The notes under the pieces are model-generated. The model was not told the DNA's origin. It did not search any database and was given only the letters and a program-made list of their open reading frames with translations. From NCBI GenBank assembly GCA_020435415.1, contig JAGQZQ010000027.1:1-37682 (forward strand): a stretch of 37,682 nt of DNA, in the 5' to 3' direction. The DNA is from Flavobacteriales bacterium. Its GTDB lineage: Bacteria; Bacteroidota; Bacteroidia; JACJYZ01. Positions 7,377 through 14,719 of this stretch are shown piece by piece (position 1 is the stretch's first letter; each line of letters begins with the position of its first letter). A program made the translations under genes and the position numbers.

Positions 7377-7508
7377 CTGGCGCGGATTTGCAATCCGTGA
7401 TTTTAGTAAAGAACCAAATATACGGCGCTTACGCCTAGCCCTCAAGATTACTGATTAGGCGCATTATGACATAAATAAATTCCTGCACGGATTGCAAATC
7501 CGCGCCAG
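7377..7508. repeat. 132-bp MITE-like element, copy B (paired REPs)
   Basis: Same 23-bp perfect terminal inverted repeats as copy A (7377-7399 and 7486-7508), same total length and nearly the same interior, with differences concentrated around 7432-7440 and 7468-7475. Both copies are followed immediately by CACGG. The two copies are in direct orientation and about 1.05 kb apart, enclosing the remnant at 6428 and the membrane protein gene, so they could recombine and delete that segment. Confidence 0.85.
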
Positions 7509-7557
7509 CACGGTAATGTTAGGCTGCATGTTTTCTATTGATTTCCGAAAATAAGAA

Positions 7558-9276
7558 CTACCCCCTCCTCACCCGCAAATCCTTCAGCACCAGCTGCAGC
7601 CGTGTATTGCCATTCCACTCGTTCTCTTCCACGGTGTAACAGATGTCAACGGGGTTGCCGGCACGCAGCAGTTCCACGCGATCGCCGAGTCGGAAGCCGA
7701 TGGCACCGAAGCGCACGTTGGGGTAGAGGGCCTGGAAGAGGTCGCATTTCAGATGTTCATTTTCTTTGCCTACGCACTTGGCATAGCCGCGATCCAGTAC
7801 CTTTGTAGTGGTGAACACCGGCGCCAGGTTTCCAGGACCGAATGGGGCGAACTGCTCCAGGATGGCATAGGACTTCGGGGTGATATCAGGGAAGTCAATT
7901 TGCGCATCGATCTCAATTTCCGGGGTGAGCATGTGGGGTTCGATGCGTGTGCTCACCACCTCTTCAAAACGTTGCGTGAAAGCTTCGATCTTGTCGAGTG
8001 CGATGGTGAGACCGGCGGCATACATATGTCCACCGAACTGTTCCAGCAGATCGGAACATGCCTCGATGGCACTGTACACATCAAAGCCCTTGACGGATCT
8101 GGCAGATCCGGTAGCCACACCATTGGACCGGGTAAGCAGGATGGTGGGGCGGTAATAGGTCTCGGTGAGTCTGGATGCCACGATGCCGATCACGCCTTTA
8201 TGCCATTCCGGATTGTAGAGCACGGTGGTCTTTCTGCTTTGCAGGGTAGTGTCTGCTGCGATGAGGTCCAGTGCTTCGCGCGTGATGGCCTTGTCAACAT
8301 TCACCCTTTCGGAATTATTCAGATGGATCTGTTCCCCCTTGGTGGAAGCACTCTCATCATTTTCTGATATCAGCAACTCCACTGCCTTACGGCCGCTTTC
8401 CATGCGTCCTGCGGCATTGATGCGAGGTCCGATGGTAAAGACCACATCGGTGACGGTCAGGTTTTTTTTCATCTGGCTCATCTGCAGCAGTGCGGCAATG
8501 CCTGGGCGTGGGTGTTCGTTGAGGGCCTTCAGTCCGTAGTGGCACAATACGCGATTCTCACCTGTGATCGGGACGATGTCTGAACAGATGGAGATGGCGG
8601 CCAGGTCAAGGCAGTCCATCAGGGGTGCTTTGAGTTCTTCATACCGGGTAGCCAATGCCTGCATCAACTTGAATCCCACACCACATCCGGAGAGTTCTTT
8701 ATAAGGGTAGTCACAGTCGGGGCGTTTGGCATCAAGTACGGCGACGGCTTCCGGCCACTGTTCACCAGGCAGGTGATGGTCGCAGATGATGAAGTCTACA
8801 CCCAGACTGGTAGCCAGCGATACTTTGTCGATGGCTTTGATGCCACAGTCAAGTGCGATGATGAGGCTGAAATTATGCTCTGCCGCGTACCGGACACCTT
8901 GCTCGGATATGCCGTAGCCTTCGGCGTAGCGGTCGGGGATGTAGATGTCAAGATGGGGGGTGAGGTATTTCAAAACGGAGTAGACGAGTGCAACGGATGT
9001 GGTGCCGTCCACATCGTAGTCTCCATAGACCAGGATTTTTTCCTTGCCGTCAATAGCCCGGACGATGCGTTCCACGGCAACATCCATGTCCTTCATCAAA
9101 AAAGGATCGTGGAGATCATCCAAAGTAGGTCTGAAAAAAGTGCGCGCTTCTTCAAAAGTGGTAATGCCACGTTGTACGAGGAGGTTGGCCAGCAGCGGAC
9201 TCAGGTTCAATTCTCTTGAGAGTCTGTCCACCACCTCCGGGTCCCCGGCTTCTTTGATCACCCATCGTTGCTCCAT
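7558..9276 (-). CDS. recJ: Single-stranded-DNA-specific exonuclease RecJ
   Basis: 572 residues, close to the usual RecJ length of about 575. It is a 5'-3' exonuclease on single-stranded DNA in RecF-pathway recombination and mismatch/base-excision repair, acting in the cytosol. DHH-family metal motifs are all present: GDYDVDG (85-91), ALDCG (Asp143), CDHH (165-168), and LDAKRPD (Asp182). The DHHA1 motif FGGHMYAAGL and the C-terminal OB-like domain (VLDRGYAKCVGKENEHLKCD) follow. The start ATG at 9276 gives a normal N-terminus (MEQRWVIKEAGD). The stop is TAG. The gene is transcribed alone; no obvious partner lies upstream. Confidence 0.96.
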   Translation of the reverse strand: MEQRWVIKEAGDPEVVDRLSRELNLSPLLANLLVQRGITTFEEARTFFRPTLDDLHDPFLMKDMDVAVERIVRAIDGKEKILVYGDYDVDGTTSVALVYSVLKYLTPHLDIYIPDRYAEGYGISEQGVRYAAEHNFSLIIALDCGIKAIDKVSLATSLGVDFIICDHHLPGEQWPEAVAVLDAKRPDCDYPYKELSGCGVGFKLMQALATRYEELKAPLMDCLDLAAISICSDIVPITGENRVLCHYGLKALNEHPRPGIAALLQMSQMKKNLTVTDVVFTIGPRINAAGRMESGRKAVELLISENDESASTKGEQIHLNNSERVNVDKAITREALDLIAADTTLQSRKTTVLYNPEWHKGVIGIVASRLTETYYRPTILLTRSNGVATGSARSVKGFDVYSAIEACSDLLEQFGGHMYAAGLTIALDKIEAFTQRFEEVVSTRIEPHMLTPEIEIDAQIDFPDITPKSYAILEQFAPFGPGNLAPVFTTTKVLDRGYAKCVGKENEHLKCDLFQALYPNVRFGAIGFRLGDRVELLRAGNPVDICYTVEENEWNGNTRLQLVLKDLRVRRG

Positions 9277-9412
9277 GTTGCTAATGTATCAAAAGGAAAA
9301 ATTCCTGTGGGACAAATGCGTGAAAAAAATCACGTGGGTGAGAATTAGGAATTAAGAATGAAAAATGAATAGCAACGGCATTGGCATGATCATGTTAACC
9401 AGGAACATTTTG

Positions 9413-9503
9413 CTCTGTGCCCTCTGTGCTTCTCACTAACCTCTGTGATAAACATTTTTTGGCACACGTTTTTTTAACACAGAGAAATCAGAGAACCACA
9501 GAG
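9413..9503. repeat. 91-bp direct repeat, copy 1
   Basis: Begins CTCTGTGCCCTCTGTGCTTC and ends with CAGAGAACCACAGAG. Copy 2 lies 134 bp further on and differs at only a few positions. CTCTGTG near the start and CACAGAG at the end are complementary, so the transcript could form a long hairpin. It is an intergenic dispersed-repeat type with no coding content. Confidence 0.8.
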
Positions 9504-9546
9504 TACACAGAGTTGAGGCATTGCCAGGGAGAATGATATTTATTTT

Positions 9547-9637
9547 CTCTGTGTCCTCTGTGCCTCTCACTAACCTCTGTGATAAACATTTTTTAGCACG
9601 CGTTTTTTTAACACAGAGAAATCAGAGAACCACAGAG
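9547..9637. repeat. 91-bp direct repeat, copy 2
   Basis: Begins CTCTGTGTCCTCTGTGCCTC and shares with copy 1 the block CTCACTAACCTCTGTGATAA followed by ACATTTTTT and the T-rich/ACACAGAG half. The 43 bp between the copies also contain partial CACAGAG words, which suggests the array grew by local duplication. Confidence 0.8.
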
Positions 9638-9798
9638 CTCAGGCGTAGCCAGAGGGACTATGAAATGTTGAATTGACTGGTGACGTTTGCAGACTTCGGT
9701 TAACCACCCACCTTCTCCCGTAAGCACGGGATTCGGCCTTGCTCCGCCATAGCGGCTACGCGAAGGCGATGCGGGCAAAGCAAACAAGAAACCAAAAA

Positions 9799-10266
9799 CT
9801 ACAAACTAAACTCCTGTGCCCATTCCGGAAGTGGTGCCTTCTCCACATCACTCAACATCTTCATGTTTTGTGTGGTCACCCCTTTATCATCGGTACCGAA
9901 GATGCTGATGAAACGGAAGCCATACTTCAGTTCATCCCAGGTATAGGATAAGCGGCTATGTACGGTTTGCGAAAAGGTGTCATCAAAACCGGTGATGGAG
10001 ATCAGAAATTCTACCTGTTGCTTCTCAAAATCCTTTTCTTCCATGCCAAAAAGAGGACTGTCCTCCTCGATGATCAGGTTGAACTTCCACCACTTCATGC
10101 GGATGAGGGCATGGTAAATGCTTACCGCTGTCCACCGCGAAGTCTCGGTCCGCTGGATGTTAAAGGTGCCATCACGGTTGATCAGTCGTGCCCGGAACTC
10201 GCCGGTCCTGGTTCCAAATCCCAGTTCGGGGGATTTTGTGTTTGGTTTCTTAGCAGAGGTCATCAT
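9799..10266 (-). CDS. Inward-rectifier K+ channel (Kir)-like protein lacking the pore
   Basis: 155 residues in an intact frame (ATG 10266 to TAG 9799). The N-terminus is the cytosolic part of a prokaryotic Kir channel: LGFGTRTGEFRARLINRDGT and FNIQR, then the slide helix (VSIYHALIRMKWWKFN). The C-terminal 95 residues match the end of the Kir cytosolic domain: IEEDSPLFGMEEKDFEK, FLISITGFDDTFSQTVHSRL, SYTWDELKYGFRFISIF. Between them, at about residue 63, both transmembrane helices, the TxGYG selectivity filter and the first half of the cytosolic domain are missing; full-length relatives have roughly 300-330 residues. The product cannot be a channel. It is either the outcome of an in-frame internal deletion or an assembly collapse. 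No membrane segment remains. Confidence 0.8.
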   Translation of the reverse strand: MMTSAKKPNTKSPELGFGTRTGEFRARLINRDGTFNIQRTETSRWTAVSIYHALIRMKWWKFNLIIEEDSPLFGMEEKDFEKQQVEFLISITGFDDTFSQTVHSRLSYTWDELKYGFRFISIFGTDDKGVTTQNMKMLSDVEKAPLPEWAQEFSL

Positions 10267-10307
10267 GCGAATTTAAGGAAGAAATGTTGTGATAGATCAT
10301 TCCCGCA

Positions 10308-10341
10308 TCACCCTGTCAGGGTTTAAACCCTGACAGGGTGA
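10308..10341. repeat. 34-bp perfect palindrome
   Basis: TCACCCTGTCAGGGTTTAAA continues as the exact reverse complement, with no spacer and no mismatch. It lies 42 bp upstream of the Kir-like start codon, on the side where its promoter should be. It may be a dispersed palindromic repeat, a cruciform/terminator structure or an operator; there is no T-tract to favour a terminator. Confidence 0.75.
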
Positions 10342-10506
10342 GTTTACGACAACCTCAGAACCGTTCAATCCAGCCGGGATTGAAATGAATACCCCGCAAC
10401 ACTGCCGGATCGTTAAAAAGGAAAGTTGATTGCAAACCACGGCAGTGTGAGGAGTAGCAATGAAAAGCCCGACGGAATTTGGTGAGAACGATAACCGTTT
10501 CGCTGC

Positions 10507-10541
10507 AAAAAAAATCGGGCGAAGATTCAATCTCCGCCCGA
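10507..10541 (-). terminator. Rho-independent terminator of the pheA-aroF operon
   Basis: On the minus strand the stem TCGGGCGGAGAT pairs with ATCTTCGCCCGA (one G-U wobble) around a 3-nt loop and is followed by eight T residues. It lies about 65 nt after the aroF stop codon, so it should end the aromatic operon transcript before the Kir-like gene. Confidence 0.8.
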
Positions 10542-10604
10542 CGCTCTTTAATGGAAGTCTGAGCTTTCCCGGATGACCAGAAACCACAAACTAAAAACCC
10601 ATAA

Positions 10605-11705
10605 CTACGCTTTCACAGCGGTATTCATGATCTCCTCCTGTTTCCGGATGGATTCCTTGTGGATCATCTGGTACATCTGCTTGGTGAAATCCGGACTGAG
10701 GCCAAGAGCCTGGCCTATCTCCATGCGCTTGTTCATGATCTCTTCCCAACGGTTCAGCTGGAGGATGGTCACCTCATTGTCGCGCTTGTACTCACCGATT
10801 TTCTCAGCCACCTTCATCCGGGTGGAGAGCACATGCAGCAGGTCATCATCCAGCTTGTCGATCTCCGCGCGCAGCTGATCCAGTTTGCTTCGGAACTCAA
10901 TGCTTTCATTGGAAGATTTCCGAACGGTGATGGAAGAAAGCAGCTTGCCGAGATCTTCCGGGGTCACCTGTTGTTCCGCATCACTCAATGCTGCACGGGG
11001 TTGGATGTGCGTCTCGATCATCAGTCCGGTCATATCCAGGTCCATTGCCTTCTGGCAAACGTAAGACAGCAGTTCACGGCTTCCGGCGATATGGCTCGGG
11101 TCGCATATCATCGGAAGGTTCGGAAGGGTCCGTCTCATTTCAATCGCCAGCTCCCATTTGGGGACGTTGCGGAACGGGGTTTTCTCGAAAGGAGAGAATC
11201 CCCTGTGGATGGCAGCCAGCTTGGTGATGCCCGCCCCATGGATGCGTTCCAGTGCACCGATCCACAACTGCAGATCAGGGTTGATGGGGTTCTTCACCAT
11301 GACCGGAACGTCCACTCCTTTTAGGGCGTCGGCGATGTTCTGCACGGAGAAAGGGTTGACTGTGGTACGTGCACCCACCCATAGGATGTCGATGCCGTAC
11401 TTCAGACAAAGTTCAACGTGTTCGGCGTTGGCCACCTCGGTGGTGAGCAGCATGCCTGTCTCTTCCTTCACATCCTTGAGCCATTTCAGGCCTTCTTCCC
11501 CCACACCTTCAAAAGAATTGGGGCGGGTACGTGGTTTCCATATGCCGGCGCGGAAAATTTTCACCTTGCCCAGCCGGGCGATGCCGCGTGCGGTGGTCAT
11601 CACCTGGTCGGCATTTTCTGCGCTACATGGTCCTGCTATGATCACCGGTTTCTGGGGATCCGGCATCCAGGTATCAATAGGTTGAATGTTCAATTCTGGC
11701 TTCAT
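10605..11705 (-). CDS. aroF: Bifunctional DAHP synthase / chorismate mutase (type II)
   Basis: 366 residues with two domains. Residues about 1-260 are a type I-beta DAHP synthase, which condenses phosphoenolpyruvate and erythrose 4-phosphate at the entry to the shikimate pathway: IAGPCSAE (23-30), FRAGIWKPRTRPNSFEGVG, KNPINPDLQLWIGALERI, HRGF (168-171), CDPSHIAGSR (201-210). Residues about 270-358 are an AroQ chorismate mutase helix bundle (LRAEIDKLDDDLLHVLSTRM, KVAEKIGEYKRDN). This order, synthase first and mutase at the C-terminus, is the arrangement known in Bacteroidota, where the mutase also serves in feedback control. Its start lies inside pheA (32-bp overlap), so the two are co-translated in one operon controlled by the upstream leader. 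Confidence 0.95.
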   Translation of the reverse strand: MKPELNIQPIDTWMPDPQKPVIIAGPCSAENADQVMTTARGIARLGKVKIFRAGIWKPRTRPNSFEGVGEEGLKWLKDVKEETGMLLTTEVANAEHVELCLKYGIDILWVGARTTVNPFSVQNIADALKGVDVPVMVKNPINPDLQLWIGALERIHGAGITKLAAIHRGFSPFEKTPFRNVPKWELAIEMRRTLPNLPMICDPSHIAGSRELLSYVCQKAMDLDMTGLMIETHIQPRAALSDAEQQVTPEDLGKLLSSITVRKSSNESIEFRSKLDQLRAEIDKLDDDLLHVLSTRMKVAEKIGEYKRDNEVTILQLNRWEEIMNKRMEIGQALGLSPDFTKQMYQMIHKESIRKQEEIMNTAVKA

Positions 11706-12555
11706 CGTTTGTCGTATTTAATAGTTGTTCCAAATTTCCTTTTTTGTATTCTCCCAGCACGGACAAGTGGCTGACGTGTTTCAGTACCTGGTGCATGGCG
11801 TTTTCATAATCCGGGTATGATGCCCACTCCACATCAATGTGGAAGGTGTATTCATTGGGTTGACCCACCACCGGTACCGACTGTATCTTGGTCATGTTGA
11901 TGTGGTGCTGTGTGAAGATATTGAGCACCTGGGCCAGGCTACCCACCTGGTGTCCCAGACGGATGCTTACCGAGGCCTTGTTATGATCGGTGCTTTCTTC
12001 TGCCATGGTGGACAGGATCATGAAGCGGGTGTAATTCTTCTTGTGGGTCTCGATGCCGCGTTCCAGGATATTTAATCCATAGTGTTCGGCTGCATACAAA
12101 CCGGCGATGGCAGCTGCATGCGTATTCTTTTCTTCGGCAATGATGCGCGCGCATTCAGCGGTGTCGTTGTATTCCTGCAATTCCCAGTCGGGGTGGGTGG
12201 CCAGATATTCACCACATTGTCTCAGAGCGATCGGGTGCGACCGGACCACCTTGATGTCCTCCAGCTTCACCCCGGGAAGGGCCATCAGGTTCTGCTGGAT
12301 GTGCAGGTACCTTTCACCGATGATCTTCAGGTGATGATCCTGGATCAGACGGTAGTTGGTGAGCAGACTTCCGGAGAGCGAGTTCTCGATGGCCATCACG
12401 CTGAAGTCCACCTCACCGCTCACCAGTTTCTCACACAGGGTCTTGAAAGATGCGCATGCAATTGTTTCAATGTTATCCCCGAAATACTGATGGGCGACCA
12501 CATCGTGGAACGATGCTGCAACTCCCTGGATCCCTATTTTCTTTTTTGTACTCAT
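11674..12555 (-). CDS. pheA: Prephenate dehydratase
   Basis: 293 residues; converts prephenate to phenylpyruvate, the step committing flux to phenylalanine. The catalytic domain is about residues 6-185, with AIENSLSGS (55-63) and the family's TRF motif at 176-178 (NYTRFMIL). An ACT domain follows (about 195-270). In its ligand site, GSLAQVL replaces the GALV motif and KIQSVP the ESRP motif seen in enteric PheA, so Phe feedback may differ. There is no fused chorismate mutase; that activity is supplied by the next gene. A leader peptide and terminator hairpin lie just upstream (12574-12692), which indicates control by transcription attenuation. Confidence 0.96.
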   Translation of the reverse strand: MSTKKKIGIQGVAASFHDVVAHQYFGDNIETIACASFKTLCEKLVSGEVDFSVMAIENSLSGSLLTNYRLIQDHHLKIIGERYLHIQQNLMALPGVKLEDIKVVRSHPIALRQCGEYLATHPDWELQEYNDTAECARIIAEEKNTHAAAIAGLYAAEHYGLNILERGIETHKKNYTRFMILSTMAEESTDHNKASVSIRLGHQVGSLAQVLNIFTQHHINMTKIQSVPVVGQPNEYTFHIDVEWASYPDYENAMHQVLKHVSHLSVLGEYKKGNLEQLLNTTNDEARIEHSTY

Positions 12556-12573
12556 TCGATGGTTATTTTATTC

Positions 12574-12600
12574 AAAAAAAAAGCCCCGAGTTTTCGGGGC
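12574..12600 (-). terminator. Attenuator terminator in the pheA leader
   Basis: The transcript GCCCCGA-AAAC-TCGGGGC forms a 7-bp perfect stem and is followed by nine T residues, ending 18 nt before the pheA ATG. It therefore sits between the promoter and the first structural gene. Its 5' arm (CCCCG, 12599-12595) can pair instead with CGGGG at 12644-12640 inside the leader peptide coding region, giving an antiterminator. Confidence 0.85.
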
Positions 12601-12632
12601 CTGTAGGTGATGTTTTTTTGCAACGCTTCCTC

Positions 12633-12692
12633 TCAGATTCCCCGGTGGGACCTGTTATAAAAATAAAAGAAGAAGTAGTTGGTCTTTCTCAT
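12633..12692 (-). CDS. Phe/Tyr-rich leader peptide of the pheA operon (pheL-like)
   Basis: A 19-codon frame from ATG 12692 to TGA 12633 encodes MRKTNYFFFYFYNRSHRGI, with seven aromatic codons in a row (Tyr-Phe-Phe-Phe-Tyr-Phe-Tyr). It lies 33 nt before a terminator hairpin and directly upstream of prephenate dehydratase and DAHP synthase. This is the arrangement of a classical ribosome-mediated attenuator. When charged tRNA-Phe or tRNA-Tyr is scarce, a ribosome stalling on this run would block the local hairpin UCCC-ACC-GGGGA (12650-12639). That frees CGGGG to pair with CCCCG of the terminator arm and lets transcription reach pheA. Being so short, it is easily missed by gene callers. Analogy to enterobacterial pheL is by design, not by sequence. 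Confidence 0.85.
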   Translation of the reverse strand: MRKTNYFFFYFYNRSHRGI

Positions 12693-12710
12693 GGCATTAA
12701 TTTCAGAACA

Positions 12711-12742
12711 CAAAGGAACGAAGGCTTTCCCTTAAATCCAAA
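12711..12742 (-). promoter_or_regulatory. Candidate promoter of the pheA leader operon
   Basis: On the minus strand a TTTG (12742-12739) is followed after 20 bp by TTCCTTTG (12718-12711), one base off the Bacteroidota -7 consensus TAnnTTTG. Transcription would start near 12704, about a dozen nucleotides before the leader peptide ATG. The same 20-bp spacing occurs in the candidate promoter at 35349-35380. Confidence 0.42.
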
Positions 12743-12901
12743 CAATATATCAGTTATTAATAATCTCTTCACGTAAAACAGAATATTGTTTTGGGTAAAC
12801 TGGGATTAGGTGGAGGATTGGTGCGTAAGTCTGTTTTGAGGGCCGTTGATTATTCTGTACTGAAAAGCAGTTTTTTTCTTCGCCGGTATATGCCGTACAC
12901 A

Positions 12902-14368
12902 TTATTCTTCCCATTTCCAGGTCTTCCCAACCACCATTTCTTCTTTGAATCCTTGTCGGATAAAGAATTCCTTCGCCTCATCACTGTTCAGTTTACCTGC
13001 GGGAATGGAGTCGGCATCTGCCAGGGCGTAAAGGGCCATGGCCGTATATCGTGTGCCGTTCACCATCCATGATTTGTCTATCAGATTGAAATCGTCTCCA
13101 TTGGAATGATAGTATTTGTAGATGCTGTCATTCATATTGCTGATCATGCCTAAAACAGGGATTCCTTCAAGCATGAAAGGGAAATGGTCACTGTGCAGTC
13201 CAGACTTCGCATTGCCTTCATTTGAAAAAGTGGAATCAATGGTTTGAATGGTTGTACCGATATGATTGAAGAAATCTTTCATTTCTTCCCGTCCGGACCA
13301 GCTGAAACCTTTTGGATTACCGGACATGTCCAGGTTGATGATGTACCGGAGTTTATCAATCTCGCCGCTGGCGATCATTTGCTGTGCCATATACTTCGAG
13401 CCGAGCAGGCCCTGTTCCTCTCCCATGAACATTACAAATTGGATGGTGCGTTCGGGATGTAGTCCGGCACTTTTGAAGGTACGGGCAATGTCCAGTACGG
13501 TAAAGGATCCGATGCCGTTGTCTATGGCACCGGTGGCAAGGTCCCAGCTGTCCAGGTGTCCGCCGATCAGAATGACCTCCTCAGGTTTTCCGGAACCGCG
13601 AAGGGTAGCCACGACATTTCGTGCTTTGATGATATTGCTGGCATTTTCCATGGCAAGATGGGCAGAGAGTTGCTTACCTTGATTCATCAGATCTTTCAGC
13701 ATTTGTCCATCTTCCCAGGAGATATTGGCGGCAGGAATGGGATTCAGTTCTCCGGTCACGGAGGCGGTGCCGGTAAGCAGAATGTTTCCCTCCACGCGGT
13801 TATAGAGGATCACACCTGCTGCACCAAAATCAATGGCCAGTGCGGTTTTTTCAGAACGATGCAGGTTCTTCTCGGTGGAGTCCTGAGGTTCCAGGCCTAT
13901 ATTGGCCAGGATGATATTTCCGCGAATGGCGTCCCCCAATTTTTTCAGGTCTTTGCGTAATCCGCTCCCTGCAAAGATCAGCTGCCCCTGAACATCGGCA
14001 TGAACCGGGGAATGGGCGAGGGCTACTGTTTTCAGAGAAAATGAGGTGTCGTCAGACATGATGTCCAGGGAAATGGATTTTCGTGCCCAGGCTTCGACCT
14101 CGAAGGGTAGATAGGTAGCATCTTCAAACCCGTACTTCCGGAATTTTTCCAAAACAAAAACCTCAGCTTTTGCCCCATTCTCACTACCGGTGAGTCGGTG
14201 ACCGATGGTGGAGGTGGCCTCCCGGAGATCATCGTATCCCGAGGAGTGAGCCGTCACATTCCGGTTGATATCCGAGAAAATTTCGGAGAGGGGTCTGTTC
14301 GTCGGTGTTTTGGAAGTACAGGAAAAAAGTAACAACGCCGCACATGCTGCGATCAAAATTTTGTTCAT
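12902..14368 (-). CDS. M28 family zinc peptidase, lipoprotein
   Basis: 488 residues. Lipoprotein signal with lipobox LFSC and Cys17, so the enzyme is membrane-anchored outside the cytosol. A PA-type insert occupies roughly residues 120-250. The M28 catalytic domain shows all five metal ligands: His271 (GGHLDSWD), Asp283 (GAIDNGIG), Glu318 with the catalytic Glu317 (FMGEEQG), Asp347 (NLDMSG) and His421 (YYHSNGDD). Family members are aminopeptidases or carboxypeptidases that trim peptides, here most likely for nutrition. The gene is single, with its own upstream region of about 380 bp. Exact substrate preference cannot be read from the sequence. Confidence 0.93.
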   Translation of the reverse strand: MNKILIAACAALLLFSCTSKTPTNRPLSEIFSDINRNVTAHSSGYDDLREATSTIGHRLTGSENGAKAEVFVLEKFRKYGFEDATYLPFEVEAWARKSISLDIMSDDTSFSLKTVALAHSPVHADVQGQLIFAGSGLRKDLKKLGDAIRGNIILANIGLEPQDSTEKNLHRSEKTALAIDFGAAGVILYNRVEGNILLTGTASVTGELNPIPAANISWEDGQMLKDLMNQGKQLSAHLAMENASNIIKARNVVATLRGSGKPEEVILIGGHLDSWDLATGAIDNGIGSFTVLDIARTFKSAGLHPERTIQFVMFMGEEQGLLGSKYMAQQMIASGEIDKLRYIINLDMSGNPKGFSWSGREEMKDFFNHIGTTIQTIDSTFSNEGNAKSGLHSDHFPFMLEGIPVLGMISNMNDSIYKYYHSNGDDFNLIDKSWMVNGTRYTAMALYALADADSIPAGKLNSDEAKEFFIRQGFKEEMVVGKTWKWEE

Positions 14369-14500
14369 ATGGTTACGGATATGAAAGTGAAAGTAAGGAA
14401 ATATTGTTTTTGTCCGAAATGCAATGCCATATATCAGGCAGTGAATTACAATCGTATAGCTCGATGTTGCTGCTCCCGGAATGCCAAAGTGTGATGGCAG

Positions 14501-14642
14501 GAACGAACGGCGGGCGTGGGAAGGATGTGAATGAAGTGATGCGTTAAAACAAGCAAAAGGGGCCTAAGCCTTTGGGTGCATACCCACTACTTTTGCATTG
14601 TTTTAGCATTACTTCAGAGCGGGATGATAGCATCGTTCGTTC
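14501..14642. repeat. 142-bp nested inverted-repeat element
   Basis: Outer arms GAACGAACG (14501-14509) and CGTTCGTTC (14634-14642) are exact complements. Inside them lies a second pair, TTAAAACAAGCAAAAG (14544-14559) and CTTTTGCATTGTTTTAG (14590-14606), complementary apart from one extra base and one mismatch. An inner GGGT-GCAT-ACCC hairpin lies between. The remainder of the 14369-14753 gap holds no credible gene apart from the palindrome at 14720. The structure suggests a small MITE-like element or a structured RNA. Confidence 0.5.
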
Positions 14643-14719
14643 TTGATTTTTTGTTTCTTTTTCATCAAGGAAAAAGAAAGTAAGCATATCTATTCTCATT
14701 ATTTGTTTGGCTTTAAACC

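Larger units (their letters stand above)
9277..9798. other. Intergenic region with repeats, no gene
   Basis: 522 bp between the start of recJ and the end of the Kir-like gene. It holds the two 91-bp direct repeats annotated separately. The rest (9638-9798) includes a GC-rich stretch around 9730-9770 (CTCCGCCATAGCGGCTACGC) that looks like a further dispersed repeat. I see no credible reading frame. Confidence 0.6.
10267..10604. other. Intergenic region between aroF and the Kir-like gene, no gene
   Basis: 338 bp holding a terminator hairpin for the upstream operon (10507-10541) and a 34-bp perfect palindrome (10308-10341). A 96-codon minus-strand frame crosses both structures and has no protein-like character, so I do not call it. 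Confidence 0.6.

Noticed and set aside
7753-8367. 204-codon plus-strand frame inside recJ
   Set aside because: Antisense shadow of a well-supported gene; rich in residues produced by complementing GC-biased codons, with no domain.
9413-9637. CRISPR array suggested by the regular CTCTGTG repeats
   Set aside because: Only two 91-bp copies, no uniform short repeats with unique spacers and no cas genes.
10297-10587. 96-codon minus-strand frame between aroF and the Kir-like gene
   Set aside because: It runs through a terminator hairpin and a 34-bp palindrome and has no recognisable protein features.
14305-14547. 80-codon plus-strand frame overlapping the M28 peptidase start
   Set aside because: Overlaps the signal peptide of a clear gene and runs into the nested inverted repeat; no protein character.
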